Below the pieces are notes generated by a model. That model was not told the origin of the DNA. It made no database searches and saw only the letters and a list, made by a program, of their open reading frames with translations. This document shows, one piece after another, positions 42,851 to 52,140 of a stretch of DNA of 64,000 bases. How positions within the stretch are numbered: position 1 is the first letter of the stretch; each line of letters begins with the position of its first letter. The position numbers and the translations under genes were made by a program. Source of the stretch: Paenibacillus durus ATCC 35681 (GTDB taxonomy: Bacteria; Bacillota; Bacilli; Paenibacillales; Paenibacillaceae); NCBI RefSeq assembly GCF_000993825.1, contig NZ_CP011114.1:2356001-2420000 (forward strand), given 5' to 3'.

Positions 42851-43546
42851 TTTCCGCTACCTCCAAATTTATAGCCAACCCCCCAAACGGTTTTAATAAA
42901 TTGCGGTGCAGAAATATCGTCTTCTATTTTTTCCCGGATTTTCTTGATGTGGATTGTTACGGTGTTTAAATCTCCATACTCATTAATCCCCCAAACATTT
43001 TCATAGATTTGCTGGCGGGTTAAAACTTGGTTAGCATGTAAGGCTAAGAACCGTAATACTTCAAATTCTTTCGTTGTAAAATCCACATATTTATCGTTCA
43101 ATTCTACAGTATAGGCTTGCAAGTTGATTTTTAAATTTTGGAATGACAGCACATCACTCTTATCGGCAGGTACAGAAAGTTGATTATATCTTCTTAGTTG
43201 AGCCTTTACCCTTGCTACAACCTCTCCCGGACTGAAAGGCTTAACCACATAATCATCGGCGCCCACCCAAACCTAAAATTTTGTCAACCTCTGTTTTCTT
43301 TGCACTAAGCATGATAATAGGGATGGATGATTCAGCCCGTATGGTTCTGCATACTTCCATTCCGTCTAAGCCCGGAAGCATAATATCCAAAACAATAAGT
43401 TGTGGCTGGTATTCTCGGAAAAGATTAATGCACTCTTTCCCATCGGTGCTGATGATTACATCATATTGTTCCTCTTCAAGGTAATCTTTTATGAGTTCGG
43501 CGATTTCCAACTCGTCATCTACAACCATAATTCTGGTATTCTGCAT
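42847..43546 (-). pseudogene. OmpR-family response regulator, frameshifted
   Basis: Two frames make one protein. 43546-43253 gives the receiver ('MVVDDELEIAELIKDYLEEE', phospho-Asp in 'LIVLDIMLPGLDG', 'IIMLSAKKTEVDKILGLG') and then stops. 43266-42847 gives 'GADDYVVKPFSPGEVVARVKAQLRR' and an intact winged helix ('FTTKEFEVLRFLALHANQVLTRQQIYENVWG', 'KTVWGVGYKFG'). The break is at GGTTTGGGTGGGCGCC (about 43253-43270), by gain of one base or loss of two. Everything else, including the AAGGAGG ribosome site, is intact, so the lesion is recent or a sequencing error. Confidence 0.8.
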
Positions 43547-43570
43547 AACACTTCCTCCTTATATTATTTA

Positions 43571-44341
43571 TTATAGCAACACATCCTTTCTTTTCATGAA
43601 AATTGCGCTGCCAACGTAAAACAATGCGATATATGCTGCGATTACTCCAGTCTTAGCAAATATTTGAACCAGCGTGGCGCTGTTTATAAACATTTCATGA
43701 AAGGTATTCATCAAATAGATGATGGAATATTTGCTTATGTTTCCATACCTCTCAAGTAGAGGCGATATAAAAAATAATGCCAACGCTGAGCCAATGGTTA
43801 TACCTATATTTCCGGTTATCAAAGCGATAAATATGACCAACATACCAAATCCAGCACTTGGCAGTATGGAAGCAAATGCCGATTTTAGCGTTATAGCAAA
43901 ACTATTCCCGGCAATCGGAACACCTTGAAACAGAAGATGATTACCCCAGTCAAATGCGATTGCCCCAATAATATATGAGGTTATTACCGTAAAGCAGACA
44001 ATAGCCGTTATGGAAACGGTTAGTGCGACACATTTGGCACCAATAAACTGAATACGATTGACTGGACGTAACAGCACCAATTTGAAAGTACCATTTCTAT
44101 ATTCATCCGCAATCATGTCCGCCGCAAGTACAGCGATAAACATCACCATGATAATAGAATGATTTCCAATCATTTCTAGTGGAAATGATTGGCCGTTGAG
44201 CGAAAAGGCAATTTTCCCTTGTGGCAAAAATTTATATTGGAAAATTTCTACCGCTTGAAGTGCTAAAATAACTCCCATGAAAAGGTAGAATTTTTTTAAG
44301 CGGAAAACTTTATATATTTCATTCTTTACCAAGCTTAACAT
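43571..44341 (-). CDS. ABC-2 transporter permease (lantibiotic-immunity type), second
   Basis: 256 aa, six membrane helices. It begins 'MLSLVKNEIYKVFRLKKFYLF' and has the family phrase 'IADEYRNGTFKLVLLRPVNRIQFIGAK'. It resembles the paired permeases of LanFEG-type peptide-immunity transporters. The ATG has AGGAGG 7 bases upstream. It is 31 bases downstream of the first permease and 25 bases before the response regulator, in one operon with ATPase, permease, regulator and kinase. Confidence 0.85.
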   Translation of the reverse strand: MLSLVKNEIYKVFRLKKFYLFMGVILALQAVEIFQYKFLPQGKIAFSLNGQSFPLEMIGNHSIIMVMFIAVLAADMIADEYRNGTFKLVLLRPVNRIQFIGAKCVALTVSITAIVCFTVITSYIIGAIAFDWGNHLLFQGVPIAGNSFAITLKSAFASILPSAGFGMLVIFIALITGNIGITIGSALALFFISPLLERYGNISKYSIIYLMNTFHEMFINSATLVQIFAKTGVIAAYIALFYVGSAIFMKRKDVLL

Positions 44342-44371
44342 TCAGCCGCCTCCTAAAACTTTTTTGCAATG

Positions 44372-45148
44372 TTAATACAAAATCTCTTTTTTCTTAAATT
44401 TATAGAATGAAAATAAAGAGAATGCAGCCAGATAGATTGCGATAATTCCGGTGCTTTGAAGTGCGAGCCTCCAGTCCAGAGTATGGACGAAATTTTCGTG
44501 GAAGTACGCAATATGATAAGCAAGGGAATAGGGAGCGATTGCTTCAAAAACATTTAAATTTAGCCCGATAGTCATAATTACCAGGGAACTTATAACTGTT
44601 AAGCTCATATTACTGGATAATACTGCAATAAAAGTCACGAACAGTCCGTATGCCATAAAGGGAAGAATTAATAAAGCATTGGCCCCTAAGGTGAGCAATA
44701 AACCCTCTATGGGCGTGTATAATTGTCCGGCATATTCTGTTCCACTACCCCATCCTAAAAAATAGGTTCCTATTGCATAAGATGCGATGATGAAGAAAAG
44801 TACCATAATAGATATAAATACAAATAGCGAAGCGACTTTTGCTCTCAACAATTGGCTTCTAGTGATAGGTCGCAGCAAAGATAGCTTTAATGTTCCCTGC
44901 CTATATTCATTGGAAATACTATCACCAATGATTATAGGAATGAAAATAACCATAAACTGCGAAAGTATATTGATTAGGACCAGCGGGGCAGATTGCCCGT
45001 AGGTAAATGTCCAGATTGTCCTTTCTGAGCCGGGCTGGTAGTTATGCAAATTCAGTAAGAGTACAGCTAAAATGATCGCCGCAAAAACATACAGTTTTTT
45101 CGTTCTAAAGAGCTTATAAAGCTCATTTTTTAATAGCTTCATCCTCAT
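44372..45148 (-). CDS. ABC-2 transporter permease (lantibiotic-immunity type), first
   Basis: 258 aa, six membrane helices and a likely paralogue of the next permease ('LLKNELYKLFRTKKLYVFAAI', 'ISNEYRQGTLKLSLLRPITRSQLLRAK'). The ATG at 45148 is chosen because GTGAGGTG lies 3 bases upstream; an ATG two codons later has better spacing. The longer open frame to 45223 runs into the ATPase gene and is rejected. It probably forms a heterodimer with the second permease, driven by the ATPase encoded 7 bases upstream. Confidence 0.85.
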   Translation of the reverse strand: MRMKLLKNELYKLFRTKKLYVFAAIILAVLLLNLHNYQPGSERTIWTFTYGQSAPLVLINILSQFMVIFIPIIIGDSISNEYRQGTLKLSLLRPITRSQLLRAKVASLFVFISIMVLFFIIASYAIGTYFLGWGSGTEYAGQLYTPIEGLLLTLGANALLILPFMAYGLFVTFIAVLSSNMSLTVISSLVIMTIGLNLNVFEAIAPYSLAYHIAYFHENFVHTLDWRLALQSTGIIAIYLAAFSLFSFYKFKKKEILY

Positions 45149-45155
45149 TAACACC

Positions 45156-45881
45156 TCACTCTCTGGTAGCTTCAAAATAGAGCTTTTCCAACGAATTTTC
45201 TGTTGAATTACCGACCAATTCATTTACATTACCTTCAACAAGGAGTTTCCCATCATTGATAATGCCTATACGATTGCAAAGCTGTTGCATTTCGTGGAGC
45301 AAATGACTGGATATGAAAAAGGTGATGTTCTTTTCAGAAGAAAGTTGAACAATCATATCTTTAATCTCTTTCATACCTTGCGGATCAAGCCCGTTGGTTG
45401 GTTCATCAAGAATGATTAGTTGGGGATTATTCAAAAGTGCGTTGGCTATCCCCAAGCGCTGCTTCATACCTAAAGAATAGGTTTTGACCTTATCTTTCGC
45501 GCGGCTGTTTAGTCTGACGATTTCCAGCACCTCATCAATTCTGCTTTTGTTAAGGCCGGGTACAAGGTTTGCCATCAATGAGAGATTTTCATATCCCGAA
45601 AGATAGTCATAAAAAGTTGGTGATTCCACGATAGCACCAATTTGTGAAATGGCGCGTTTGAAGTCCGTTTTTAAGTTGTGCCCATTAATCATTACATCCC
45701 CGGAATCAGGGAAAATGAGGCCGGTCATCATGCGTATTGTGGTAGTCTTTCCCTGTCCATTACGTCCAAGAAAACCGTACACATCGCCTTTCATAACTTT
45801 TAGATTTAGATTGTCAACAATTTTTCTACCGCGAAACGATTTTGTGAGATTGCGTGTTTCCAATAACGTATTTGAAATCAT
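45156..45881 (-). CDS. ABC transporter ATP-binding protein (BcrA/LanF type)
   Basis: 241 aa. It has Walker A 'GFLGRNGQGKTTTIRMMTGL', the signature 'YSLGMKQRLGIANALL' (LGMKQ variant typical of BcrA/lantibiotic exporters), Walker B 'LIILDEPTNGLDPQG' and the H-loop 'FFISSHLLHEM'. It probably powers removal of bacitracin- or lantibiotic-like peptides from the membrane. The ATG has AAAGGAAA 7 bases upstream. It is first in the five-gene AT-rich cassette. Confidence 0.92.
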   Translation of the reverse strand: MISNTLLETRNLTKSFRGRKIVDNLNLKVMKGDVYGFLGRNGQGKTTTIRMMTGLIFPDSGDVMINGHNLKTDFKRAISQIGAIVESPTFYDYLSGYENLSLMANLVPGLNKSRIDEVLEIVRLNSRAKDKVKTYSLGMKQRLGIANALLNNPQLIILDEPTNGLDPQGMKEIKDMIVQLSSEKNITFFISSHLLHEMQQLCNRIGIINDGKLLVEGNVNELVGNSTENSLEKLYFEATRE

Positions 45882-46066
45882 AAGGTATTTTCCTTTCTCT
45901 TACTTATAATCAGTTTGTTGTCTTTTTTTTATTATCCATCTAAAAAATAAAATACCACATTTGAAAAAATAAACGGGTGATAGGAATTTTATTAAAAATT
46001 CATAAACTTTCTTTCTGATGTGAAGTTAGAAAACCGCGTCTGTTCGTTAATTGGGCAGGAATAGAA
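45882..46066. other. AT-rich intergenic stretch before the ABC cassette
   Basis: No ORF. It should contain the promoter of the peptide-ABC cassette (minus strand), but no clear -35/-10 pair was found. Confidence 0.4.
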
Positions 46067-46109
46067 AAAAAGCGGTCCGGGAGAAAATATTTTCTCCCGG
46101 ACCGCTTTT
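46067..46109. terminator. Perfect bidirectional terminator after artR-like gene
   Basis: AAAAGCGGTCCGGGAGAAAA and its exact complement meet without a loop spacer, giving a 20-base stem flanked by A and T runs. Confidence 0.92.
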
Positions 46110-46120
46110 ATTTTAAGACG

Positions 46121-46843
46121 TTACAAAACCTTGCTCAGGAAATCCTTCGTTCTGGCGTGCTTCGGGCTGCCGAACACCTCGGCAGGCGTTCCCTGCTCGA
46201 CGATAAACCCGCCGTCCATGAACAGAATCCGGTCCCCTACCTCGCGGGCAAAGCCCATTTCATGGGTAACGATGACCATAGTCATGCCCTGCTCGGCCAG
46301 CTTCTTCATGACCTCAAGCACCTCGCCCACCATCTCGGGGTCAAGCGCCGAGGTCGGCTCGTCGAACAGCATGACATGCGGCTGCATGGCAAGCGCGCGG
46401 GCGATGGCGATCCGCTGCTTCTGCCCGCCCGAGAGCTGCGACGGATAGGCATCCTTTTTATCTTCGAGACCGACGGTGCGCAGCAGGTCCATCGCTATTT
46501 TGTCCGCCTCCGCAGAAGACTGCTTCTTGACCTTGAGCGGAGCCAGCGTAATGTTTTGCAGCACGGTCTTGTGCGGGAACAGATTGAACTGCTGGAAGAC
46601 CATGCCCATTTTTTCGCGAGTGGCATTGATATCATGCTTCCGGTCCGTAATGGACTGTCCTTCAAAGGTAATTTCCCCGCCTGTCGGCTGCTCCAGCAGA
46701 TTCAGACAGCGCAAAAAGGTGCTTTTTCCCGAGCCGCTGGGACCGATGACGACAATCACTTCGCCTTTTTCTATCGCAAGATCGATGCCTTTCAGAATTT
46801 CCAGCTTGCCAAATGCCTTTTGCAAGTTCTTAACGGTGATCAC
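46121..46843 (-). CDS. Polar amino-acid ABC transporter ATPase (ArtR/GlnQ type)
   Basis: 240 aa from the GTG at 46843. Walker A is '[21 protein letters not shown]', Q-loop '[15 protein letters not shown]', signature '[16 protein letters not shown]', Walker B '[16 protein letters not shown]' and H-loop 'VTHEMGFA'. AAGGAG lies 11 bases before this GTG; a TTG ten codons upstream (46873) is also open. It overlaps the permease gene and closes the importer operon (binding protein, permease, ATPase), the order of artPQR in B. subtilis. Confidence 0.93.
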   Translation of the reverse strand: MITVKNLQKAFGKLEILKGIDLAIEKGEVIVVIGPSGSGKSTFLRCLNLLEQPTGGEITFEGQSITDRKHDINATREKMGMVFQQFNLFPHKTVLQNITLAPLKVKKQSSAEADKIAMDLLRTVGLEDKKDAYPSQLSGGQKQRIAIARALAMQPHVMLFDEPTSALDPEMVGEVLEVMKKLAEQGMTMVIVTHEMGFAREVGDRILFMDGGFIVEQGTPAEVFGSPKHARTKDFLSKVL

Positions 46844-47489
46844 CGGCGCTCCATCTCCTTTCCAGTCTGCCAAGCACCTTGGATAATGTAAATGTCAGAA
46901 TAAAATACATCAGAGCGATAACCAGCAGCGGCGTCAGCCCGTCATAGGTAATCGTGGTAATGGTTCTGGCTTGAAACAGCAGATCCATCGCTCCGATCAT
47001 ACCGACAATGGACGATTCTTTGATAATGGTAATGAACTCGTTGCCTATCGCCGGGAGCACATTCTTCAGCGCCTGCGGGAGAATAATATAGCGCATGGTC
47101 ATCGCCTGCGTCATCCCGAGTGAACGCGACGCTTCCGACTGTCCGCGGTCCACGCCCTGAATGCCTGCCCGGAATATTTCGGCAAGATAGGCTGAGCTGT
47201 TAATTGTAAGAGTTATCGCCCCCGACTCGATCGCGGTAAACTCAAGACCGATTGAAGGAAGACCGTAGTGAATAATAAACAATTGCACAAGCATCGGCGT
47301 TCCGCGCAGAAATTCCACCCAGGCGGCGGCGATCCAGCGAAGCACTCTGAAGCTTGACATCCGCAGCAGGGCAACAACGATCCCGAGCACGAAGCCGCAG
47401 ATGACTCCGATTACCGCGAGAAGCAGCGTGTATTGCAGTCCGGTCAGAAAAAAGCCGCGGTATTCATAGGCCATATTCAGTAAATTCAT
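46830..47489 (-). CDS. Polar amino-acid ABC transporter permease (ArtQ/HisM type)
   Basis: 219 aa with about five helices. It has the HisM-type N-terminus '[17 protein letters not shown]', '[22 protein letters not shown]' and the EAA loop '[34 protein letters not shown]', which contacts the ATPase. The ATG has AGGAGG 12 bases upstream. It lies 101 bases downstream of the binding-protein gene, with a hairpin in that gap. Confidence 0.93.
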   Translation of the reverse strand: MNLLNMAYEYRGFFLTGLQYTLLLAVIGVICGFVLGIVVALLRMSSFRVLRWIAAAWVEFLRGTPMLVQLFIIHYGLPSIGLEFTAIESGAITLTINSSAYLAEIFRAGIQGVDRGQSEASRSLGMTQAMTMRYIILPQALKNVLPAIGNEFITIIKESSIVGMIGAMDLLFQARTITTITYDGLTPLLVIALMYFILTFTLSKVLGRLERRWSAGDHR

Positions 47490-47511
47490 CCTACCCGCAA
47501 ACCTCCTATCA

Positions 47512-47549
47512 ATAAAAAAATAGAAAACGGCGGGTCACCGCCATTTTCT
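47512..47549 (-). terminator. Intercistronic hairpin, partial terminator
   Basis: Minus strand: GAAAATGGCGG and CCGCCGTTTTC around GACC, then TATTTTTTT. Between a binding-protein gene and its permease this would give more binding protein than permease. Confidence 0.65.
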
Positions 47550-47590
47550 TCGTTTGATTGAAAAACAGCTTTCCAGCGTATCTTTAAAGC

Positions 47591-48406
47591 TTACTTGCTC
47601 TCGGCCAGCTCGGCCGCCTTCGTTACATACTCTTCGATCTTTCCAGCAGAGTTCAGCTCGCCCAGAGTCTTGTTGATCTGTGTCAGCAGCTCTGAGTTGC
47701 CCTTCTTGACCCCGATGACGTAACCGTCATCTTCGACTTCCGGCTTCGCGTCGGTAATGGTCAGACCCTTCACATTTTTTACAAAAGATTTGGCTACCGG
47801 CCCTTCCATAATGGAAGCATCGACACGGTTCGATTGCAGCTGGAGCACGATATCGGAAATTTTAGCGAGCGAAGTCAGCTGCGCCCCCTCAATTCCTTTG
47901 GCGATATCTTCCTGAATGGAACCGGTCTGAATGCCGATCTTAGCGCCCTTCAGGGATTCCATCGTGCTGAATTTATCCTTGTCGGCTTCGCGAACCACAA
48001 CGGCCTGCTCGGCTTTATAATAAATGTCGGACAGATCGATTTGTTTGGCTCTTTCCGGAGTCGGACTGAGACCCGAAATGACCATATCCACTCTACCGCT
48101 GGACAGCTCGTTCAGCAGCGAGTCAAACGGCAGGTCCTTAATGACCAGCTCCGCGCCCATATCCGATGCGATCTCCTTGGCAATATCAATGTCAAAACCG
48201 ACGATCGTATCTTTACCCTCTACCACCTTGTGGAATTCGTATGGCGGAAAGTCGGCGCTTGTTCCAAGTGTCAACGTTTTCTTCGCCGCCGTGCCTGTAT
48301 TGCCTCCGTTAGCTTCAGTTCCGGTATTGGCCTTGTCCTGGCCGCAACCCGAAAGAAGGCTTACCGCGAGCAGCATCCCCATAGACATTTTGATCCATTT
48401 GTTCAT
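47591..48406 (-). CDS. Amino-acid ABC transporter substrate-binding lipoprotein (ArtP type)
   Basis: 271 aa. Lipoprotein signal with lipobox 'VSLLSGC' (Cys about residue 20), then a family-3 solute-binding fold: 'LGTSADFPPYEFHKVVEGKD', 'VGFDIDIAKEIASDMGAEL', 'DMVISGLSPTPERAKQIDLSD', 'KGAKIGIQTGSIQED'. The ligand is probably a polar amino acid; similarity to ArtP suggests arginine, but binding specificity cannot be read from this. The ATG at 48406 with GGGAGA 10 bases upstream precedes the signal; the longer open frame to 48505 is rejected. Confidence 0.92.
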   Translation of the reverse strand: MNKWIKMSMGMLLAVSLLSGCGQDKANTGTEANGGNTGTAAKKTLTLGTSADFPPYEFHKVVEGKDTIVGFDIDIAKEIASDMGAELVIKDLPFDSLLNELSSGRVDMVISGLSPTPERAKQIDLSDIYYKAEQAVVVREADKDKFSTMESLKGAKIGIQTGSIQEDIAKGIEGAQLTSLAKISDIVLQLQSNRVDASIMEGPVAKSFVKNVKGLTITDAKPEVEDDGYVIGVKKGNSELLTQINKTLGELNSAGKIEEYVTKAAELAESK

Positions 48407-48722
48407 GTTCTGTTTCTCTCCCTTGTTCTCTCGTCGGGCGATTTGAAGCCCATCTTTAAATATGTCATTTGTGTTCTTGTCCCGGACCGACTTATTATAA
48501 TTCAACTCGTATGAATATGCAAAGATTATTTTGTTGACAAAATGCCAAAATTATAGAAGAGTGCTCGCGGCTTTTTTCCGGAAGCAGGTCTCTACAACGA
48601 CGAGCCTTTCTTTCTGAAAACATTCAGAAAAATAGTTTATTATTATGTATTTAAGGGTATTAAACTAAGTACCCACTCGAAAGAGGCGCAGTTGCGCTTC
48701 AATCATTTTAGGAGGGGAGACC
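48407..48722. other. Divergent promoter region, artP-like gene and GH13 gene
   Basis: 316 bases without an ORF. The leftward promoter is at 48494-48522. A palindromic CATTCAG/CTGAAAACATTCAG patch and AT-rich DNA (48600-48670) probably carry the rightward promoter, which is not resolved. Confidence 0.5.
48494..48522 (-). promoter_or_regulatory. Promoter of artP-like operon
   Basis: Minus strand: -35 TTGCAT (48522-48517), 17-base spacer, -10 TATAAT (48499-48494). Confidence 0.7.
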
Positions 48723-50537
48723 ATGCTGCTGGAAGCTTTGTACCACGTTCCACGCGATAAATGGGCATACGCCTATGATAAGGAATCCGTACATCTGCGA
48801 ATGCGGACCAAACGGGATGACGCTGATGCTGTATATGTCTTGACAGGTGACAAATACGCTTGGGATCGGACCTTCGAGGAAATCGCGATGGAAAAATCCG
48901 CTTCCGACGAACTGTTCGATTATTGGGAAGCCTGCGCGCGGCCTAAACATAAACGGTTGTCCTATCTCTTTCGGATCGAATCAGGCGGCGACACGGCTTA
49001 TATGTCCAGCAAAGGGATTATGCATGAGACACCGCAGCCACCGGGTAACAACTTCGAATTCCCGTATATTCATGAAGTTGATTTGTTCAGGGTTCCGGAA
49101 TGGGCCAAAGAAGCGGTCTTCTATCAAATTATGCCGGACCGTTTCGCCAACGGAGACACGGCCAATGACCCGGAAGGAACGGAAGCCTGGGGCGGTGAAC
49201 CGAAGGTCGACAACTTTTTCGGGGGCGATATCCAGGGCGTAATCGATCATCTCGACTACCTGCTGGATCTCGGGGTTAATGCGATTTATTTCACGCCGCT
49301 GTTCGTATCCCCGTCCAATCATAAATACGACATCATTGATTACAAAAAGGTTGATCCCCAATTCGGCGATAATGAGCTGCTCAAGACTTTGGTCGATCTC
49401 TGCCATGAGAAAGGCATACGCGTCATGCTTGATGCGGTGTTCAACCACTGCAGCAAAGAATTTCCTCCCTTTCAGGATGTCATGGAAAAAGGGGACGATT
49501 CCAAATATGCCGATTGGTTCCACATTAATTCCTTCCCCGTAGAGGTTGTAGACGGCATACCGAGCTACGATACATTTGGATTTTTTGAGGCCATGCCCAA
49601 ATTTAATACGGCCAATCCGGAAGTCAAATCGTATTTGCTGGACGTGGCGGAATACTGGATCAAGGAAGTCAAGCTGGACGGGTGGCGCCTCGACGTGGCT
49701 GACGAAATCGATCATCACTTCTGGCATGATTTCCGCAAGGTTGTGAAAAAAGCCAATCCGGACGCTTACATCGTAGGCGAGGTATGGAGCGATTCTCTAG
49801 CTTGGCTGCTCGGTGATCAGTTCGATTCCGTCATGAATTATCCGTTCTCGGGAACTGTACTGGAGTTCTTCAACGGAGGAATGGACAGTTACACCTTCTC
49901 GAATAAAGTAGGCGGTCTGCTCATGCGCTACCCCAAGCAGGCCAATGAGGTCGCCTTCAACCTGCTGTGCAGTCATGACACCCCTCGTCTGCTTAACGCT
50001 ATGGGGGAAGACAAGCGGAAAATGAAGCTCGCGGTTGCCTTCTTATTCACCTTCATTGGTACGCCATGTATATACTACGGCGATGAAATCGGGCTATCCG
50101 GTGAAGGCGATCCCGGTTGCCGCAAATGTATGGAATGGGACCCGGACAAACAGGACCTTGAGCTTCGCGATTTCTATAAAATGATGATTTCACTGCGCAA
50201 GGAGAACCCCGCGCTGCGAGGCGGAAGTTACCGGATTCTAGGGGCCTGCAAGGATGATCCCTGCATTATTTATGAGCGGATGGACAGCGAGACCCATTTT
50301 ACCATCTGGATGAACAATTCACCCGAACCCCGCAGCTTAAGCCATGCGCTAGAAGCCGAAGATTGGACCGATGCGCTCACAGGCGACGCGGTAAGGCCCG
50401 ATGAAGGGATCATGCACATTTCCCTCGATCCATATGGATTTCGCATCTTATCCCGCCGTCTTGACCGGAAGACGCCTCCGCTCGTCCATAACACGTCTGG
50501 CAAAGCGTCAACGGAGCACTCTCCCGCACACCGGTAA
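48723..50537 (+). CDS. GH13 alpha-glycosidase (neopullulanase/cyclomaltodextrinase type)
   Basis: 604 aa, cytoplasmic (no signal). The N-terminal starch-binding beta domain of GH13_20 enzymes is followed by the barrel 'VFYQIMPDRFANGD', 'YFTPLFVSPSNHKYDIIDYKKVDPQFG', 'GIRVMLDAVFNHCSKE' and the nucleophile Asp in 'VKLDGWRLDVADEIDH'. The acid Glu lies in 'AYIVGEVWSD' and the transition-state Asp in 'LLCSHDTPRLL'. It hydrolyses maltodextrins or cyclodextrins and fits internal glycogen/maltodextrin breakdown beside the glg genes. The ATG has GGAGGGG 7 bases upstream. The last ~20 residues are a polar tail beyond the usual end. Confidence 0.92.
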   Translation: MLLEALYHVPRDKWAYAYDKESVHLRMRTKRDDADAVYVLTGDKYAWDRTFEEIAMEKSASDELFDYWEACARPKHKRLSYLFRIESGGDTAYMSSKGIMHETPQPPGNNFEFPYIHEVDLFRVPEWAKEAVFYQIMPDRFANGDTANDPEGTEAWGGEPKVDNFFGGDIQGVIDHLDYLLDLGVNAIYFTPLFVSPSNHKYDIIDYKKVDPQFGDNELLKTLVDLCHEKGIRVMLDAVFNHCSKEFPPFQDVMEKGDDSKYADWFHINSFPVEVVDGIPSYDTFGFFEAMPKFNTANPEVKSYLLDVAEYWIKEVKLDGWRLDVADEIDHHFWHDFRKVVKKANPDAYIVGEVWSDSLAWLLGDQFDSVMNYPFSGTVLEFFNGGMDSYTFSNKVGGLLMRYPKQANEVAFNLLCSHDTPRLLNAMGEDKRKMKLAVAFLFTFIGTPCIYYGDEIGLSGEGDPGCRKCMEWDPDKQDLELRDFYKMMISLRKENPALRGGSYRILGACKDDPCIIYERMDSETHFTIWMNNSPEPRSLSHALEAEDWTDALTGDAVRPDEGIMHISLDPYGFRILSRRLDRKTPPLVHNTSGKASTEHSPAHR

Positions 50538-50593
50538 CCGTTCAAGCTGGCAGCTGCAAAGTTAGGGCCGACCCAAGTACCGGTTTCTTCTAT

Positions 50594-50646
50594 AAAAAAG
50601 GCAGCTTCTCCAGCACTTAAGCTCAGGAGAAAGCTGCCTTTTCTTT
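50594..50646. terminator. Bidirectional terminator between GH13 gene and glgA
   Basis: AAAAGGCAGC-TTCTCC and GGAGAA-AGCTGCCTTTT pair over about 16 bases, with T runs on both sides. Confidence 0.88.
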
Positions 50647-50658
50647 ATTTAATGAATA

Positions 50659-52089
50659 TTATCCCTGCCCGGTAATCTTCTGATAGATATCGATGTACTC
50701 CTCCGCCGATACATCCCAGCTGTAATCCCCCTTAAAAGCGTTGCGGGTCAAGCGTTTCCAATGCTCGGGCTTGTTATAGAAGGATATCCCCCGGCGCAGG
50801 GTGTTCATCATATCATGAGCGTTATAATTGGTAAAGGTGAAGCCGTTCCCTTCCCCCGTTTCCTCGTTGTAGGAGTGAACGGTATCGTTCAGCCCCCCCG
50901 TTTCCCTGACAACCGGAATGCTACCATACCGCAGGGCGAGCAATTGGCTGATTCCGCACGGTTCGAACTTTGACGGCATCAGGAACAAATCGCTTGCGGC
51001 ATAGATTTTGCGCGACAGCTCATCGCTGAACCGGATCTGCGCAGACAGCTTGGTCGGATAACGCCATGCGGCTTCGCGGAACCAGCGCTCGTATGCTTCA
51101 TCCCCCGTTCCAAGGACGACAAACTGGACGGTGTCGAAATACAGCATTTCATCCAGCACCCGGGTCACCAGGTCAAGGCCCTTCGAATCGACTAAGCGAG
51201 TGACCATGCCTACAAGCGGGATATGCGGCGCTACTGGGAGACCGAGTTCCTGCTGCAAGCCGATTTTGTTCTCGGTCTTCTTGTTCAGATTATTCTTGTA
51301 TTTCGTGAAGATCTTCGAGTCGATTGCCGGATCATAGGCCTTCGTATCAATGCCATTGACAATACCGCTCAAGTGATCGGCGCGGGCATTCAGCAGGCCG
51401 TCCAGACCGTAACCAAAGTGAGGCGTTCTGATCTCCTCCGCATAGGTCGGACTGACCGTCGTCACATGATCGCTATATACGATGCCGCCTTTAAGGAAAT
51501 TAACATTGCCGTAGTATTCAACCCCGGGAAAATAGCTGCCGTTCAGGCCGAGCAGATCGCCCAGAACCTCATAGGGAAACACGCCCTGGTACAGCAGATT
51601 ATGTATGGTGAATACGGTACGGATGTTGCTGTAGAACGGATTGCTGCGGTAATGCCCTTCAAGAAGCATAGGAATGATGGCGGCGTGCCAATCATGGCAG
51701 TGCAGCACATCCGGCTGGAAATCAATCGACGGGAGCACTTCCAGAACGGCCCTGTTGTAAAAAGCGAACCGCTCCGCGTCGTCCAGATATCCGTATATGC
51801 CGTCGCGGCCGAAGTAGTATTCATTGTCTATAAAATAGACAGGCACACCTTCATAAATGAGCTGCTCAATTCCGCAGTATTGATTCCGCCAGCCTACTGG
51901 CACCTCGATTACCTTGACAGGCTCCATTTGCGAGCGGTATTTCTCGGGAATCCCCCGGTACTTCGGCATAATGACTCTTACGTCCACTCCGGCTTCCTTC
52001 AGCGCTTTCGGCAGCGCCCCGATTACGTCGGCAAGGCCTCCCGTTTTGATAAACGGATGGCCTTCCGCAGCAGCAAACAGCACTTTCAT
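50659..52089 (-). CDS. glgA: Glycogen synthase GlgA
   Basis: 476 aa, GT5. It elongates glycogen from ADP-glucose. The N-terminal 'FAAAEGHPFIKTGGLADVIGALPKAL' has the K-x-G-G-L substrate loop. Further landmarks are 'DVLHCHDWHAAIIPMLL', 'VFTIHNLLYQGVFP', 'GIVNGIDTKAYDP', 'VGMVTRLVDSKGLDLV' and 'KFEPCGISQLLALRYGSIPVVRETGGL' (C-terminal E-x7-E-like site). The ATG has GGAGG 8 bases upstream. It is 51 bases downstream of glgB on the same strand. Confidence 0.96.
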   Translation of the reverse strand: MKVLFAAAEGHPFIKTGGLADVIGALPKALKEAGVDVRVIMPKYRGIPEKYRSQMEPVKVIEVPVGWRNQYCGIEQLIYEGVPVYFIDNEYYFGRDGIYGYLDDAERFAFYNRAVLEVLPSIDFQPDVLHCHDWHAAIIPMLLEGHYRSNPFYSNIRTVFTIHNLLYQGVFPYEVLGDLLGLNGSYFPGVEYYGNVNFLKGGIVYSDHVTTVSPTYAEEIRTPHFGYGLDGLLNARADHLSGIVNGIDTKAYDPAIDSKIFTKYKNNLNKKTENKIGLQQELGLPVAPHIPLVGMVTRLVDSKGLDLVTRVLDEMLYFDTVQFVVLGTGDEAYERWFREAAWRYPTKLSAQIRFSDELSRKIYAASDLFLMPSKFEPCGISQLLALRYGSIPVVRETGGLNDTVHSYNEETGEGNGFTFTNYNAHDMMNTLRRGISFYNKPEHWKRLTRNAFKGDYSWDVSAEEYIDIYQKITGQG

Positions 52090-52140
52090 TCCCTTTTCCT
52101 CCTCTTGTGTAACGGACTGTTAAATAGAGTGATTGGTTTC

